In this document: positions 1-7,988 of the stretch, piece after piece
Layout: the number at the start of each line of letters is the position of its first letter
How positions within the stretch are numbered: position 1 is the first letter of the stretch
Source of the DNA: Alphaproteobacteria bacterium
Lineage (GTDB): Bacteria > Pseudomonadota > Alphaproteobacteria > UBA6615
Length of the DNA: 56,968 bases
Reading direction: 5' to 3'
Assembly (NCBI GenBank): GCA_002722515.1
Contig: PBMH01000008.1
Coordinates: forward strand, 26,142-83,109
The notes under the pieces: model-generated
What the model was told of the DNA's origin: nothing
Seen by the model: only the letters and a program-made list of their open reading frames with translations
Databases searched by the model: none
Position numbers and translations under genes: made by a program

Positions 1-37
1 ATTTCTATATAAATAACAATCACCACGAAAAGAATCT

Positions 38-45
38 GGGAGGAT
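38..45 (+). promoter_or_regulatory. Ribosome binding site of the first TTT gene
   Basis: A GGGAGGA stretch lies about 7 bases before the ATG at 52 and is a strong Shine-Dalgarno match. It fixes the start of the substrate-binding protein. The 51 bases before the gene show no other clear signal. Confidence 0.7.
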
Positions 46-51
46 TCCAAA

Positions 52-1011
52 ATGAACACTTTCCGCACATTGATTGCCGGCGCAGCGGCGCTCGGCCTTG
101 CCGCGTCAGCAACGCCGGCCCAAGCGTTTCCAGACGGCCCCGTCGAGTTTGTCATTCCCTTCGGCGCTGGAGGGGGTGCTGATATTGAAGGCCGTCTTCT
201 GGCCAAGAAGATGGGTGAAATTCTTGGAGTGCCCTTCACGCCCGTCAACCGACCCGGCGGCGGCGGCGCGGTAACATATACCTATATTAAAAACTCCAAG
301 CCAGACGGGCAGACGGTCGGGTGGAATTCGACCTCGATCCTTACCACGACCAATCTGGGTAATACGGATTTTGCTTATGACGCAATGGACCATGTGGGCC
401 GTGTCGAGTTTCAACCCCAGCCCTTCGCTGTCAAAGGCGATGCCAAGTGGAACACCTTCGCAGAGTTTGTTGCCGACTGTAAGGCAGCGCAGGGGACCCT
501 GAAGGTTGCTAACTCTGGCACTGGAAGCTCGACCCATGCGGGCGCGATACAGCTGATGGATGCAGCTGGTTGCAAGGTTGTGCATTTGCCAAAGGGAATC
601 AAGGGTCGCAACAAGTCTGTCCTGAATGGTGAGGCCGATGCAATGATTGCACCGTTGACCGGCGCCGTAAGGTTGACCAAGGCGGGCAAGCTAAAGATTC
701 TTCTGATGCCTACGGCTGAGCGGAGCCCGGTCTTCCCGGATGTGCCGACTGCTAGGGAGGCCGGCTATGACGTCGCTCTCGACCTGTTTCGCGGTCTCTC
801 GGTCGCTCCGAACACACCCGCTGATATTAAGGCGAAGCTGGCCGACGCAATGGCCAAGGCTGCTAATTCGCCTGAGTTCAAGAAGCTTGCGGCAACTAAG
901 GGGTTTACCGTGGCCCCGCTAGATCATAAGGCGTTTGAGGCCATGCTCGCGGCTGAGAACACTAAGGTAAGAGCGATCTTCGCCAGCGCGGGGCTCTTGA
1001 AGACAAAATAA
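52..1011 (+). CDS. tctC: TTT transporter substrate-binding protein (TctC/Bug family)
   Basis: Periplasmic binding protein that captures a small carboxylate for a tripartite tricarboxylate transporter. The 319-residue product has a standard signal peptide, with likely cleavage after the AxA at about residue 25. It then has the family's N-terminal strand (VEFVIPFGAGGGAD) and the VNRPGGGGAVTY segment that forms the ligand pocket loop. Length is normal for the family. A good RBS supports the start. It heads an operon with the small (TctB) and large (TctA) membrane subunits and a Gfo/Idh/MocA dehydrogenase. A stem-loop sits just after its stop. The ligand cannot be told from sequence: the family binds citrate, other di- and tricarboxylates, aromatic acids and more. 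Confidence 0.92.
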   Translation: MNTFRTLIAGAAALGLAASATPAQAFPDGPVEFVIPFGAGGGADIEGRLLAKKMGEILGVPFTPVNRPGGGGAVTYTYIKNSKPDGQTVGWNSTSILTTTNLGNTDFAYDAMDHVGRVEFQPQPFAVKGDAKWNTFAEFVADCKAAQGTLKVANSGTGSSTHAGAIQLMDAAGCKVVHLPKGIKGRNKSVLNGEADAMIAPLTGAVRLTKAGKLKILLMPTAERSPVFPDVPTAREAGYDVALDLFRGLSVAPNTPADIKAKLADAMAKAANSPEFKKLAATKGFTVAPLDHKAFEAMLAAENTKVRAIFASAGLLKTK

Positions 1012-1016
1012 AAAGC

Positions 1017-1050
1017 GGGCCTGTCCGGGACAGCTGTTCCGGATAGGCCC
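1017..1050 (+). terminator. Intercistronic stem-loop after tctC
   Basis: Inverted repeat with 12-base arms (one G-U pair) and a 10-base loop, starting 5 bases after the tctC stop. No T-run follows, so it is more likely a 3'-end stabiliser or partial terminator than a full stop. It would allow the binding protein to be made in excess over the membrane subunits. Confidence 0.6.
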
Positions 1051-1110
1051 TGAACCCACCGGTGCTGGCCGCGGCTATCATCTACCCTCCCACAAACGTC
1101 TGTGGATATT

Positions 1111-1569
1111 ATGCGTCGTCGAAACATCATCGCCGCACTCGTGCTGCTCGTGATTGGTTTGGGATACGGGGTGCTGACCTCCCAGCTGCCTACGCGCAGT
1201 CTCCCGGACACACCGGGGCCACCTTTTTTTCCATGGATTAATACTATCGTCATCCTGTCTCTGTCGGCGACGCTTCTCTTGCAGGGGTTGGTGGGTGCTG
1301 GCGGATCGACGCCGTCCTTTGCTGGCGCCCGATGTCGCACTACCTGGGCACTCGGCGCTTTCGTTGTTTATCTAATGGTTCTGCCAGGTCTGGGCTTTAT
1401 TGTTTCGACTGCACCGTTCTTCGCTGCACTGATGATTTTGTTTGGTGAGTTGAGGCTGCTGCGGGTCGCCGTCGGCGCCATACTCGCGACGTTGTTCCTC
1501 TATCTATTATTCCGTCATGGCTTCGGCGTGTTTCTGCCTGCTGGCCTGCTCAAGGGAATTGTTCCGTGA
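1111..1569 (+). CDS. tctB: TTT transporter small membrane subunit (TctB family)
   Basis: Small integral membrane subunit of a tripartite tricarboxylate transporter, partner of the TctA permease. The product of about 152 residues has four hydrophobic segments: one near the N-terminus, one around residues 40-60, and two close together in the C-terminal half. This is the TctB pattern. The ATG at 1111 was chosen; an in-frame GTG lies three codons upstream and neither has a strong RBS. The stop overlaps the GTG start of the next gene by four bases, so the two are probably translationally coupled. TctB proteins diverge strongly, and this call rests on hydropathy and position between TctC and TctA. 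Confidence 0.82.
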   Translation: MRRRNIIAALVLLVIGLGYGVLTSQLPTRSLPDTPGPPFFPWINTIVILSLSATLLLQGLVGAGGSTPSFAGARCRTTWALGAFVVYLMVLPGLGFIVSTAPFFAALMILFGELRLLRVAVGAILATLFLYLLFRHGFGVFLPAGLLKGIVP

Positions 1570-3077
1570 GCCCTGATGTTCTTGCGGGCATTGCGCAAGC
1601 CTCGGGTTTCTTCGTTCTGCTGACGACGGCTGTTGGGGTATTCATTGGCCTGACTGTTGGCATGATCCCAGGGATGACTATCAGCACCGGGATCATTGTT
1701 TTGCTTCCGGTTACTTTCGTGCTTCCGGCCGATATTTCAATCGCATTGCTTCTCGGCCTCTATGTTGGGGGCATGACCGGGGGCAGTTTCTCAGCGGTTC
1801 TACTAAACATCCCCGGTACACCATCGGCCTCGGCCACTGCGCTGGATGGATATCCTCTGTCCGTAAATGGCGAAGCGGGCCGGGCGCTAGGCATCGCCAT
1901 AACCTCGAGCTTCATCGGCGGCATCATTAGTTTCTTATGTTTACTGTTTATTGCTCCTTTACTGGCCGAGGTGGCGCTAAGTTTTCGTACCGAGGACATG
2001 TTTGCACTCGTTTTTTTCGGCCTAACGATTATCTGCAGTTTTGCGTCTCAATCTCTGGTCAAGGGGCTATTGTCGGGTGTCATCGGGCTCGCGATTGTTA
2101 CCATCGGCCAGGACCCGGTGATGGGGACCCAGAGATTCACGTTCGGCGAGGTCAACCTGATTGGCGGCATCCATTTTTTGACTGCGATGATTGGCTTGTT
2201 CGCGATTCCGCAGTTAGTTAGCAACTTGGCTGACGCGGCGGGTGGTACGGCGCGTATCCAGACAAAGCTGAAATCCGTGCTGCCGCACCTTCGCGATCTA
2301 AAGGCGATTAGGGTGCCTGTTACGATCGGCTCACTAACTGGTGCTTTCTTGGGAATTCTGCCGGGCGCGGGCGGACCAATTGCGGCGTTCATTAGTTACG
2401 ACTATACGCGACGCATTTCGAAGCATCGCGAAGAATTCGGTAAGGGCGCTGTAGAGGGTGTGGCTGCGCCCGAGTCGGCAAACAACGCTGTAACGGGTGG
2501 TGCGCTTATCCCGATGATGACCTTGGGTATTCCCGGCGACCCGGTAACGGCGATTCTTATCGGAGCGCTTATCATTCACGGTCTTGCGCCGGGCCCGTTA
2601 ATGTTTACTGAGCGGGGTGACTTCGCCTTCGGTCTGATATTTTCGTTTTTCTGGGCAAATATCTTCAACTTCATAATTGCACTAACCGCGCTCCGGGTTT
2701 TGGTCAAGCTTCTGGCCGCGCCGCGGTCTTTGCTGATGCCCACGGTAGCGGTGCTGTGCGTCATCGGCAGCTTTGCGCTGCGCAATAACTTCTTCGATGT
2801 TTATGTGATGCTGTTCTTCGGGCTTGTGGGGTTGGCCATGCGTTGGTTGGACATGCCGGTGGTGCCGCTCCTGCTTGCGCTCGTCCTCGGCGTGCCGCTG
2901 GAGGAGAATCTGCGTGTTGCGCTCACTTCTTCCCAGGGTGACATCTCGATCTTCTTTTCTTCGCCAATCGCCCTGACCTTTCTTGCGCTGTCGGCGCTGT
3001 CCATTATCTGGTCGCTGCGCGCGGCCTGGCTGCGCCAGAGGGCGTCGCCCCCATCCCCCAAGGAGAGTTCCCCATGA
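1566..3077 (+). CDS. tctA: TTT transporter large permease subunit (TctA family)
   Basis: Main permease of the transporter, about 12 membrane segments and 503 residues, normal for TctA. It shows the two family signatures: GLTVGMIPGMTIS near the N-terminus, and in the middle GAFLGILPGAGGPIAAF followed by AAPESANNAV. Glycine/proline-rich loops such as LLNIPGTPSASATALDGYP also match. It starts with GTG and overlaps the TctB gene by four bases (GTGA). Its own stop overlaps the next ATG by four bases (ATGA), so tctBA and the dehydrogenase form one translationally linked block. Transport is expected to be driven by an ion gradient, as known for the family. Confidence 0.95.
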   Translation: MSPDVLAGIAQASGFFVLLTTAVGVFIGLTVGMIPGMTISTGIIVLLPVTFVLPADISIALLLGLYVGGMTGGSFSAVLLNIPGTPSASATALDGYPLSVNGEAGRALGIAITSSFIGGIISFLCLLFIAPLLAEVALSFRTEDMFALVFFGLTIICSFASQSLVKGLLSGVIGLAIVTIGQDPVMGTQRFTFGEVNLIGGIHFLTAMIGLFAIPQLVSNLADAAGGTARIQTKLKSVLPHLRDLKAIRVPVTIGSLTGAFLGILPGAGGPIAAFISYDYTRRISKHREEFGKGAVEGVAAPESANNAVTGGALIPMMTLGIPGDPVTAILIGALIIHGLAPGPLMFTERGDFAFGLIFSFFWANIFNFIIALTALRVLVKLLAAPRSLLMPTVAVLCVIGSFALRNNFFDVYVMLFFGLVGLAMRWLDMPVVPLLLALVLGVPLEENLRVALTSSQGDISIFFSSPIALTFLALSALSIIWSLRAAWLRQRASPPSPKESSP

Positions 3078-4087
3078 GCACCAAACCCCTTCGCGTTGCC
3101 TCCGTCGGCCTTGGCTGGTGGTCGGATGTTCTGGCTGATGCAGCTGGCCGCACCGGCGGGCGGGTCGAGATTGTGTCCTGCTTTACTCGGTCAGAGGACA
3201 AGCGCCAGGCGTTTGCCGCAAATTATAATTGTGTGTCGGCGACCAGCCTTGACGAGATCCTGAACGACGGCTCAGTCGATGGGATTATCAACACAACGCC
3301 GAACCATGTACATCTGGAGACGACTGCGGCGGCGGCTAGGGCCGGGAAGCATGTTTTTCTGGACAAGCCAGTGGCCAACACTATTGGAGAGGCTCGCGCG
3401 ATCACCAAGGTCTGCGCCGATGCCGGCGTAGTTCTGTCGGTCGGCTATCAGCGCCGTCGGGAGAGCCACTTTCGCTGGATCCAGGATAAGATCTCATCCG
3501 GCGAATTCGGTACCCTGGTCCAAGCCGAAGCCAATATCAGCCGTGACCGGGCCGGTAAATTCGAACTAGGCCACTGGCGCTACACTGCTGAGGGTATGCC
3601 CGGTGGTGTGATGCTGCAGATCGGACTTCACTATGTGGACGTGTTGACCATGCTACTGGGTCCGATCGAAACCGTATCGGGCATGGCTTCCCAGTTGGTT
3701 TTGCCTGGCGACAATCCGGATGTGGGCACGCTGATGATGAAGCATGACAATGGTGCGGTGTCTTCGCTGTCAACCAGCTATGCGTCGGCGTCCGAATATT
3801 ACGTAATGAATGTTTACGGAAAAAAGATGAGTGCTTATTACAATTTGTTCGACGGCCTAAGGTGCTTAAACCAGGGCGATGCTAATCAGACATCGGTGGC
3901 GGTTCAGAAGAATGACGCGATTGCAGAACAACTAATCGAGTGGGCGGATGCAGTCTCGGGTGGTGTCGAGCCGGAGGTTGGCGGTGAGAGCGCTATGACT
4001 TCGCTTGCTGTAGTTAAAGCGGGTATTAAGTCGGTTGCTGAGGGTCGGCACGTGACGGTCGCTGAGGTTCTTGCGTCCAACGACTAA
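3074..4087 (+). CDS. Gfo/Idh/MocA family NAD(P)-dependent oxidoreductase
   Basis: Cytosolic dehydrogenase of 337 residues. The N-terminal Rossmann domain has a glycine motif (GLGWWS, residues 12-17, a variant of GxGxxG). The family's EKP-type cofactor motif appears as DKP at residues 97-99, after NTTPNHVH. The C-terminal alpha/beta domain carries the usual GGVMLQIGLHYVD helix with the conserved histidine. The family acts on sugars, inositols and related polyols or on cyclic diol products of aromatic degradation. Coupling to tctA by an ATGA overlap suggests it acts on the imported compound or its first product. The exact substrate is not deducible. Confidence 0.88.
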   Translation: MSTKPLRVASVGLGWWSDVLADAAGRTGGRVEIVSCFTRSEDKRQAFAANYNCVSATSLDEILNDGSVDGIINTTPNHVHLETTAAAARAGKHVFLDKPVANTIGEARAITKVCADAGVVLSVGYQRRRESHFRWIQDKISSGEFGTLVQAEANISRDRAGKFELGHWRYTAEGMPGGVMLQIGLHYVDVLTMLLGPIETVSGMASQLVLPGDNPDVGTLMMKHDNGAVSSLSTSYASASEYYVMNVYGKKMSAYYNLFDGLRCLNQGDANQTSVAVQKNDAIAEQLIEWADAVSGGVEPEVGGESAMTSLAVVKAGIKSVAEGRHVTVAEVLASND

Positions 4088-4100
4088 TGTCTCCAACGAA

Positions 4101-4126
4101 AAAGCCCGGCCTTGAGGCCGGGCTTT
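4101..4126 (+). terminator. Intrinsic terminator of the first TTT operon
   Basis: Perfect 11-base inverted repeat (AAAGCCCGGCC / GGCCGGGCTTT) with a 4-base loop, 13 bases after the dehydrogenase stop. The stem ends in Ts and begins with As, so it could work in both directions. No gene approaches from the right on the minus strand, so its main role is ending the plus-strand operon. Confidence 0.85.
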
Positions 4127-4397
4127 AAGGAGTTAACGTTTTTCAAACGCTAACACCCGTCTTCGAGCCATTTCGACGGGCTACGGCTTTCGTAGATTTT
4201 CTGGCCCATCCGGCAGAGTAGGTTGAACATTTGAAGTCTCCATAATTGATTTACCTGTCGTTGGTACGCGGCAAAGGCCTACTTAGATGCGCTTTTGGCG
4301 CAGGGCACCGGTGTGTGTTTCGCATTTGAAACGCTAGGGTATTGATCCGTTTCGGTGACAGGCGCGTACCAAAGTCATTCGATTACAGGAGACATCA
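4127..4397. other. Intergenic stretch between TTT operon and small membrane gene
   Basis: A second, imperfect stem (GTTAACGTTT pairing with AAACGCTAAC across one mismatch, 4132-4154) follows directly on the terminator. A weak CCCGTC/GACGGG pair lies just beyond it. The rest should contain the promoter for the gene at 4398, but no convincing -35/-10 pair could be chosen by eye. No ORF was seen here. Confidence 0.4.
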
Positions 4398-4682
4398 ATG
4401 CTTGAATTGTACCGCACAGTCATGGACTCAGACCGTAACCCGCTTAACGCACTGCCGCGCGCGCAGCGCTTTCAGATCATGGTGGTCCTTAGCATGATGT
4501 GGACATGTGTTTTTTGTTCGGCTGCGGGGCTTTGGTTCTGGTACGGCGAACTTATTTTTATCCATGTGCTCGGGGCCCTCGGCATAGCTATGACAGGTTT
4601 GACGTTCCACTCTTCTTCCAAGCGGGAACCATCCCTTAACGGTTCGGGGGCGATTGGGTCGGCGCAAAATAGTGACTTCTAG
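4398..4682 (+). CDS. Small two-segment membrane protein, unknown function
   Basis: Protein of 94 residues with a good RBS (AGGAGA) 7 bases before the ATG. A hydrophilic N-terminus (MDSDRNPLNALPRAQRFQ) is followed by two hydrophobic segments, about residues 28-50 and 53-72, and a polar tail. This suggests a hairpin inserted in the inner membrane. The opening pattern resembles small uncharacterised membrane proteins of Rhodospirillales, from memory. It is followed by a short-chain dehydrogenase gene 47 bases downstream, so the two may be co-transcribed. No catalytic motif is visible and no function is offered. Confidence 0.7.
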   Translation: MLELYRTVMDSDRNPLNALPRAQRFQIMVVLSMMWTCVFCSAAGLWFWYGELIFIHVLGALGIAMTGLTFHSSSKREPSLNGSGAIGSAQNSDF

Positions 4683-4729
4683 GCCGGTTGGGTGGATCGC
4701 AAACCGCCGTTCCGCAAGCTCTGATTGTT

Positions 4730-5458
4730 ATGAAAAGCTTTGGTTCAGGCCTGAATGTCGCAGTAGCGGGTGCGACAGGTGGTATCGGGAAAGCACTTTG
4801 TGCTCAACTCGTTGCGATGCCATCAGTCAATCGCTTGTATTCTCTGTCGCGTGTCCAAAACGCTGACGCCAACAGTATTTATTTCGATTTGACCGTTGAA
4901 TCGTCTATCGCTGCTGCAGCGGAAGCGATCAAGGACAGTGCGGGGGTGCTCCACTTGGTGGTTGTCGCAACCGGGGTACTGCATGACGGGGCTACTTTTC
5001 AGCCTGAGAAGAACTGGCGTGGTATCAATCCGGAAAACTTCGAGCGTGCGTTCCGTGTGAACGCAACAGGCCCGGCACTTGTGGCAAAATATTTTCTTCC
5101 GCTCCTCGCGCGTGACCGAAAAGTCGCATTTGCTGCACTATCCGCACGTGTAGGAAGCATATCCGACAATGACCTTGGCGGCTGGTACGCCTATCGCGCT
5201 TCAAAGGCGGCGCTAAGCATGCTTATCCGGGGACTATCGATAGAGTTGGCACGGCGATCACCCGACGCGCTGTGCGTTGGGTTGCACCCCGGGACTGTCG
5301 ACACGGGTTTGTCGACTCCTTTCCAGAGCAATGTTCCAAGGGAGAGTTTGTTCTCTCCGGATTACGCGTCGGCGCGTTTGTTAGAGGTTCTGGATGCCCT
5401 GACTGCCGCCGATACGGGCGGAGTTTTCGCTTGGGACGGAGCTCGGATTCCCCCCTAA
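4730..5458 (+). CDS. Short-chain dehydrogenase/reductase (SDR), C-factor-like
   Basis: Cytosolic NAD(P)-dependent oxidoreductase, 242 residues from the ATG at 4730. An in-frame TTG at 4688 would add 14 unlike residues and is less likely. The Rossmann motif GATGGIG is at residues 14-20. The catalytic serine is near 138 (LSARVGS) and the YxxxK pair is Tyr155/Lys159 (YRASK). The C-terminal LHPGTVDTGLSTPF segment is typical of the cell-cell signalling C-factor (CsgA)-like SDR group. The substrate is unknown. It lies upstream of the sigma factor gene, separated by a G/C hairpin. Confidence 0.85.
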   Translation: MKSFGSGLNVAVAGATGGIGKALCAQLVAMPSVNRLYSLSRVQNADANSIYFDLTVESSIAAAAEAIKDSAGVLHLVVVATGVLHDGATFQPEKNWRGINPENFERAFRVNATGPALVAKYFLPLLARDRKVAFAALSARVGSISDNDLGGWYAYRASKAALSMLIRGLSIELARRSPDALCVGLHPGTVDTGLSTPFQSNVPRESLFSPDYASARLLEVLDALTAADTGGVFAWDGARIPP

Positions 5459-5476
5459 TATCGTGCTCGAGGGGGG
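5450..5476 (+). terminator. Possible terminator hairpin after the SDR gene
   Basis: A C6/G6 inverted repeat with a 15-base loop that contains the SDR stop codon. There is no T-run. It may attenuate read-through into the sigma factor gene. Confidence 0.35.
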
Positions 5477-5543
5477 CGATTCCTGTCTAGGATAGATCCA
5501 AATATTACCCGCAGACGTAGTCAAAGTATCAAAACCGTGAGCC

Positions 5544-6425
5544 ATGGAGGTCCTCATTAATCAGGCCGCCTTTAACACCGAAAAAATTGTCCGCGATGCG
5601 TTCGACGGGAATGTCCTGTCGCGTGAGCGTGAGATGGAACTAGCGATTGCGTGGCGTGATAGCCAGGATCAAGAAGCTCTGGACACTCTTGTGTCAGCCT
5701 ATCTCCGCCTTGTGGCCTCAATATCTGGAAAGTATGCCCGCTTCGGCCTGTCGCGGGATGATCTTGTACAGGAGGGGGTTTTTGGGCTGCTTCAGGCCGC
5801 ACAAAAGTTTGATCCAGAGCGCGGGTTCCGGTTTGGCACCTACGCTGGCTGGTGGGTGCGCGCAGCCATTCAGCGTTACATGCTCGACAACTGGTCGATA
5901 GTAAAGTTTGCTACCTCACACAACAGGAAGAAGCTTTTCTTTGATTTGCGGAGCGCGCTGAAGAAGATCGAACACGCTAGCGGCAACCCTTCGGGCGTTT
6001 CCTTGATTGATACGGCCGCGGCCCAATTAAGTGTAGAGCCCCACGAAGTCGAGGCGCTGATGCCAATGGTGAGGGGCCAAGATATGTCCCTTGATATGCC
6101 CAGGGGCGAAGATGGGAGCCTGAGCCTATTGGAGCTGCTCGAGGACGAGACGGGGTGCACCGAAGAATCAGTTACAATGGCAAACACGGCACGTGCGCGT
6201 TCGCGTTGGCTCAAATTGGCGCTGAACGACCTCCAGGACCGAGACGCCCATATTGTTCGCCGCCGCTATTTAGGGGAGGAGAGGGAAACTCTTTCGGCCA
6301 TTGCCAAAGAGCTCGGGGTAACCAAGGAGCGTGTGCGGCAACTCGAGGTTCGCGCGCTAGCTCGGATCCGCAAATTTCTAGAAGAGAATTTCCCAGGAAC
6401 GATCGACGAAATTATTTCGCACTGA
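5544..6425 (+). CDS. rpoH: RNA polymerase sigma factor, RpoH (sigma-32) family
   Basis: Alternative sigma factor of 293 residues that directs RNA polymerase to heat-shock or stress promoters. Region 2 is clear (DDLVQEGVFGLLQAAQKFD, then FRFGTYAGWWVRAAIQRYML, about residues 72-114). The RpoH box is present in altered form as HNRKKLFFDLR at 126-136; the usual box has QRKLFFNLR. Region 4 carries the helix-turn-helix LSAIAKELGVTKERVRQLE near 245-265. Many alphaproteobacteria have two RpoH copies with different regulons. The altered box and absence of heat-shock neighbours make this more likely an RpoH2-type paralogue. It converges with the DUF1993 gene, the two stops overlapping by 14 bases. Confidence 0.88.
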   Translation: MEVLINQAAFNTEKIVRDAFDGNVLSREREMELAIAWRDSQDQEALDTLVSAYLRLVASISGKYARFGLSRDDLVQEGVFGLLQAAQKFDPERGFRFGTYAGWWVRAAIQRYMLDNWSIVKFATSHNRKKLFFDLRSALKKIEHASGNPSGVSLIDTAAAQLSVEPHEVEALMPMVRGQDMSLDMPRGEDGSLSLLELLEDETGCTEESVTMANTARARSRWLKLALNDLQDRDAHIVRRRYLGEERETLSAIAKELGVTKERVRQLEVRALARIRKFLEENFPGTIDEIISH

Positions 6426-6945
6426 TTCTTTCCTTCATTATGGCGCCGAGGTAGTCGATCTTCCCGATATTGACGCCTTCGGCGCGGAGAATGTCGTAGG
6501 CGGTTACGGTGTGGAAATAAAAATGTGGTTTGGCAAAATGGATTAGATATTCCTGCGCTGGGAAAGTCACCTCACCGAGTCGGACTTTGAGCGTGATCGG
6601 TCGGTCCGGATCGCCCTCAAGCTGGTCCTGTGTTATTGCACCAATGAATTCGCGTGCGACGGAAATCCTCTTCCGAGCAGAGGCGATGTTTGTGTCGGGT
6701 TCGGTTGCAAGGTCCGGTGGCGCGAGGTTGGCGAGGCGGGCCATAGCGACGGCGGAATGCTCGCAAAGCCAGAGAACTTGTTGGCCTAGGGTAAACATAT
6801 CGGGCGCCAGGCGCCGTTGCATCAGGACTGCCTCGTCGAGGCTGTGCTCTGCGACGAATGCGGTCGCTTGTTCGAATATATAATCGAGATTGGCTAGCAT
6901 CTGCCCGAAGACTGGGGCTGAGATGCGATGCATGGAAAATGCCAT
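6412..6945 (-). CDS. DUF1993 family protein
   Basis: A 177-residue helical protein matching the DUF1993 family, which resembles DinB-like four-helix metal-binding folds. Visible family features are the N-terminal MHRISAPVFGQMLANLDYIFEQA helix, the central DMFTLGQQVLWLCEHS stretch and the HFAKPHFYFHTVTAYDILR motif with possible metal-binding histidines. Its function is not known. It starts 15 bases after the stop of the cupin gene and is probably co-transcribed with it. Its 3' end overlaps the sigma factor's 3' end on the other strand. Confidence 0.82.
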   Translation of the reverse strand: MAFSMHRISAPVFGQMLANLDYIFEQATAFVAEHSLDEAVLMQRRLAPDMFTLGQQVLWLCEHSAVAMARLANLAPPDLATEPDTNIASARKRISVAREFIGAITQDQLEGDPDRPITLKVRLGEVTFPAQEYLIHFAKPHFYFHTVTAYDILRAEGVNIGKIDYLGAIMKERISAK

Positions 6946-6960
6946 AAGGACCGCCGGTGT

Positions 6961-7875
6961 TTAGTCGAATCTGAAGCCGATGGTGCGGCAGCGGAAGTAC
7001 AAGCCCCCATCCTGGATGACCAAGCTTAGCATGGGCGTGCTTCCCTCGTTGTGATGGCTGTGAAGTTCGGCGGGAGGGGTGATCATCAGAGCATATTGGT
7101 GCCAGTCGATACGATTTCCCTCGACCAGCGAATAAACATTATCTGCCTCGATGGGTAGGGTCAGTGCCACGGAGTTGTGGCGGTGGGGGCGCTGCACGCT
7201 GAGGGGGTCGAGCGTATTCATGGCGAGCTTAATCGACGGATGGGCGGCGTCGGACTTGCCGTTGCGTTCACTGGTCAGGTGCAGGGCCCTGCCGGTGCGG
7301 CTGGGATCAGAATCTTGTTCGTCGCGGACCCGGCCCATCTCGGCCAGGACATCTGCCATCGGATAGCGTACGGACCGGGCTGGGGCGTTTTCGGGAAAGG
7401 GTGCGGCGAGTCCATGGAACGCTAGCTCTGGCTCGTTGGTAACCTGAAGAAGCACCGCTCCGTCTGCGCCGCCAACGAGCCGGGTCTCTCCCCCGCCGGG
7501 CAGTGAGAAGACGTCCCTTTCTGTCCAGCTGAATGTCTCACCACCTTTGGTGGCTTGTCCATCGCCAGAGATAACGAAATAGAATTCGCCGCTGGCGCGA
7601 AATGATCCGACTAGTGCCTCACCGCCAGCAATCCGGGCGTAGCGGGCTAGCATTAGTGGCGTGGTCGCGGCCTCGTCAAGCCCGATCTTTGCGCCAATAT
7701 CAAGGGTGATCCATGCCGTCGGCGCGTTGGGTGCCATGGCCCGGTCGCGTTCCGCGACGAAGGCCATCTGCGGGATGGTGGGACGCTCGACGTTGAAGAT
7801 GTTCGCCGGGCTGTAGTAGCGCGCTCTATCGATCACGTCCTTATTTGTATCGTTCGTTCCGGCTGTTCCGTCCAT
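6961..7875 (-). CDS. Cupin protein, gentisate 1,2-dioxygenase-like
   Basis: Two-cupin protein of 304 residues. The ATG at 7875 has a strong RBS (AGGGAGG); a longer reading to 8166 would add proline/arginine-rich residues lying over the divergent gene and is rejected. The first cupin half has SGEFYFVISGDGQATKGGE then ERDVFSLPGG. The second has RPHRHNSVALTLPIE and the pair LHSHHNEGS, with histidines placed for Fe(II). The family includes gentisate, salicylate and 1-hydroxy-2-naphthoate ring-cleavage dioxygenases. Ring cleavage is therefore plausible but not proven. It is divergent from a flavin monooxygenase gene 113 bases away, which fits hydroxylation followed by ring opening. Confidence 0.72.
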   Translation of the reverse strand: MDGTAGTNDTNKDVIDRARYYSPANIFNVERPTIPQMAFVAERDRAMAPNAPTAWITLDIGAKIGLDEAATTPLMLARYARIAGGEALVGSFRASGEFYFVISGDGQATKGGETFSWTERDVFSLPGGGETRLVGGADGAVLLQVTNEPELAFHGLAAPFPENAPARSVRYPMADVLAEMGRVRDEQDSDPSRTGRALHLTSERNGKSDAAHPSIKLAMNTLDPLSVQRPHRHNSVALTLPIEADNVYSLVEGNRIDWHQYALMITPPAELHSHHNEGSTPMLSLVIQDGGLYFRCRTIGFRFD

Positions 7876-7988
7876 GATTAGCCTCCCTGATAGCTTCCCA
7901 AGTCTAGTGGAAGCGGGGCGGCGGACCAATCCTCTTGACCAGCGGCCCGCTGCCGCCTTCACTGTAACCTTAGGGGGTGGAACATTAA
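7876..7988. promoter_or_regulatory. Divergent promoter region between cupin and monooxygenase genes
   Basis: 113 bases between two genes starting in opposite directions, so promoters for both must lie here or overlap it. A near-palindrome AGCGGCCCGCT and flanking GGCGG/CCGCC repeats in the centre could be an operator. RBSs for both genes sit at the ends (AGGGAGG to the left, AGGGGGTGGA to the right). No regulator gene is adjacent. Confidence 0.45.

Noticed and set aside
924-1340. 138-residue minus-strand ORF over the tctC/tctB junction
   Set aside because: It covers the stem-loop and both transporter genes on the other strand. There is no RBS or domain.
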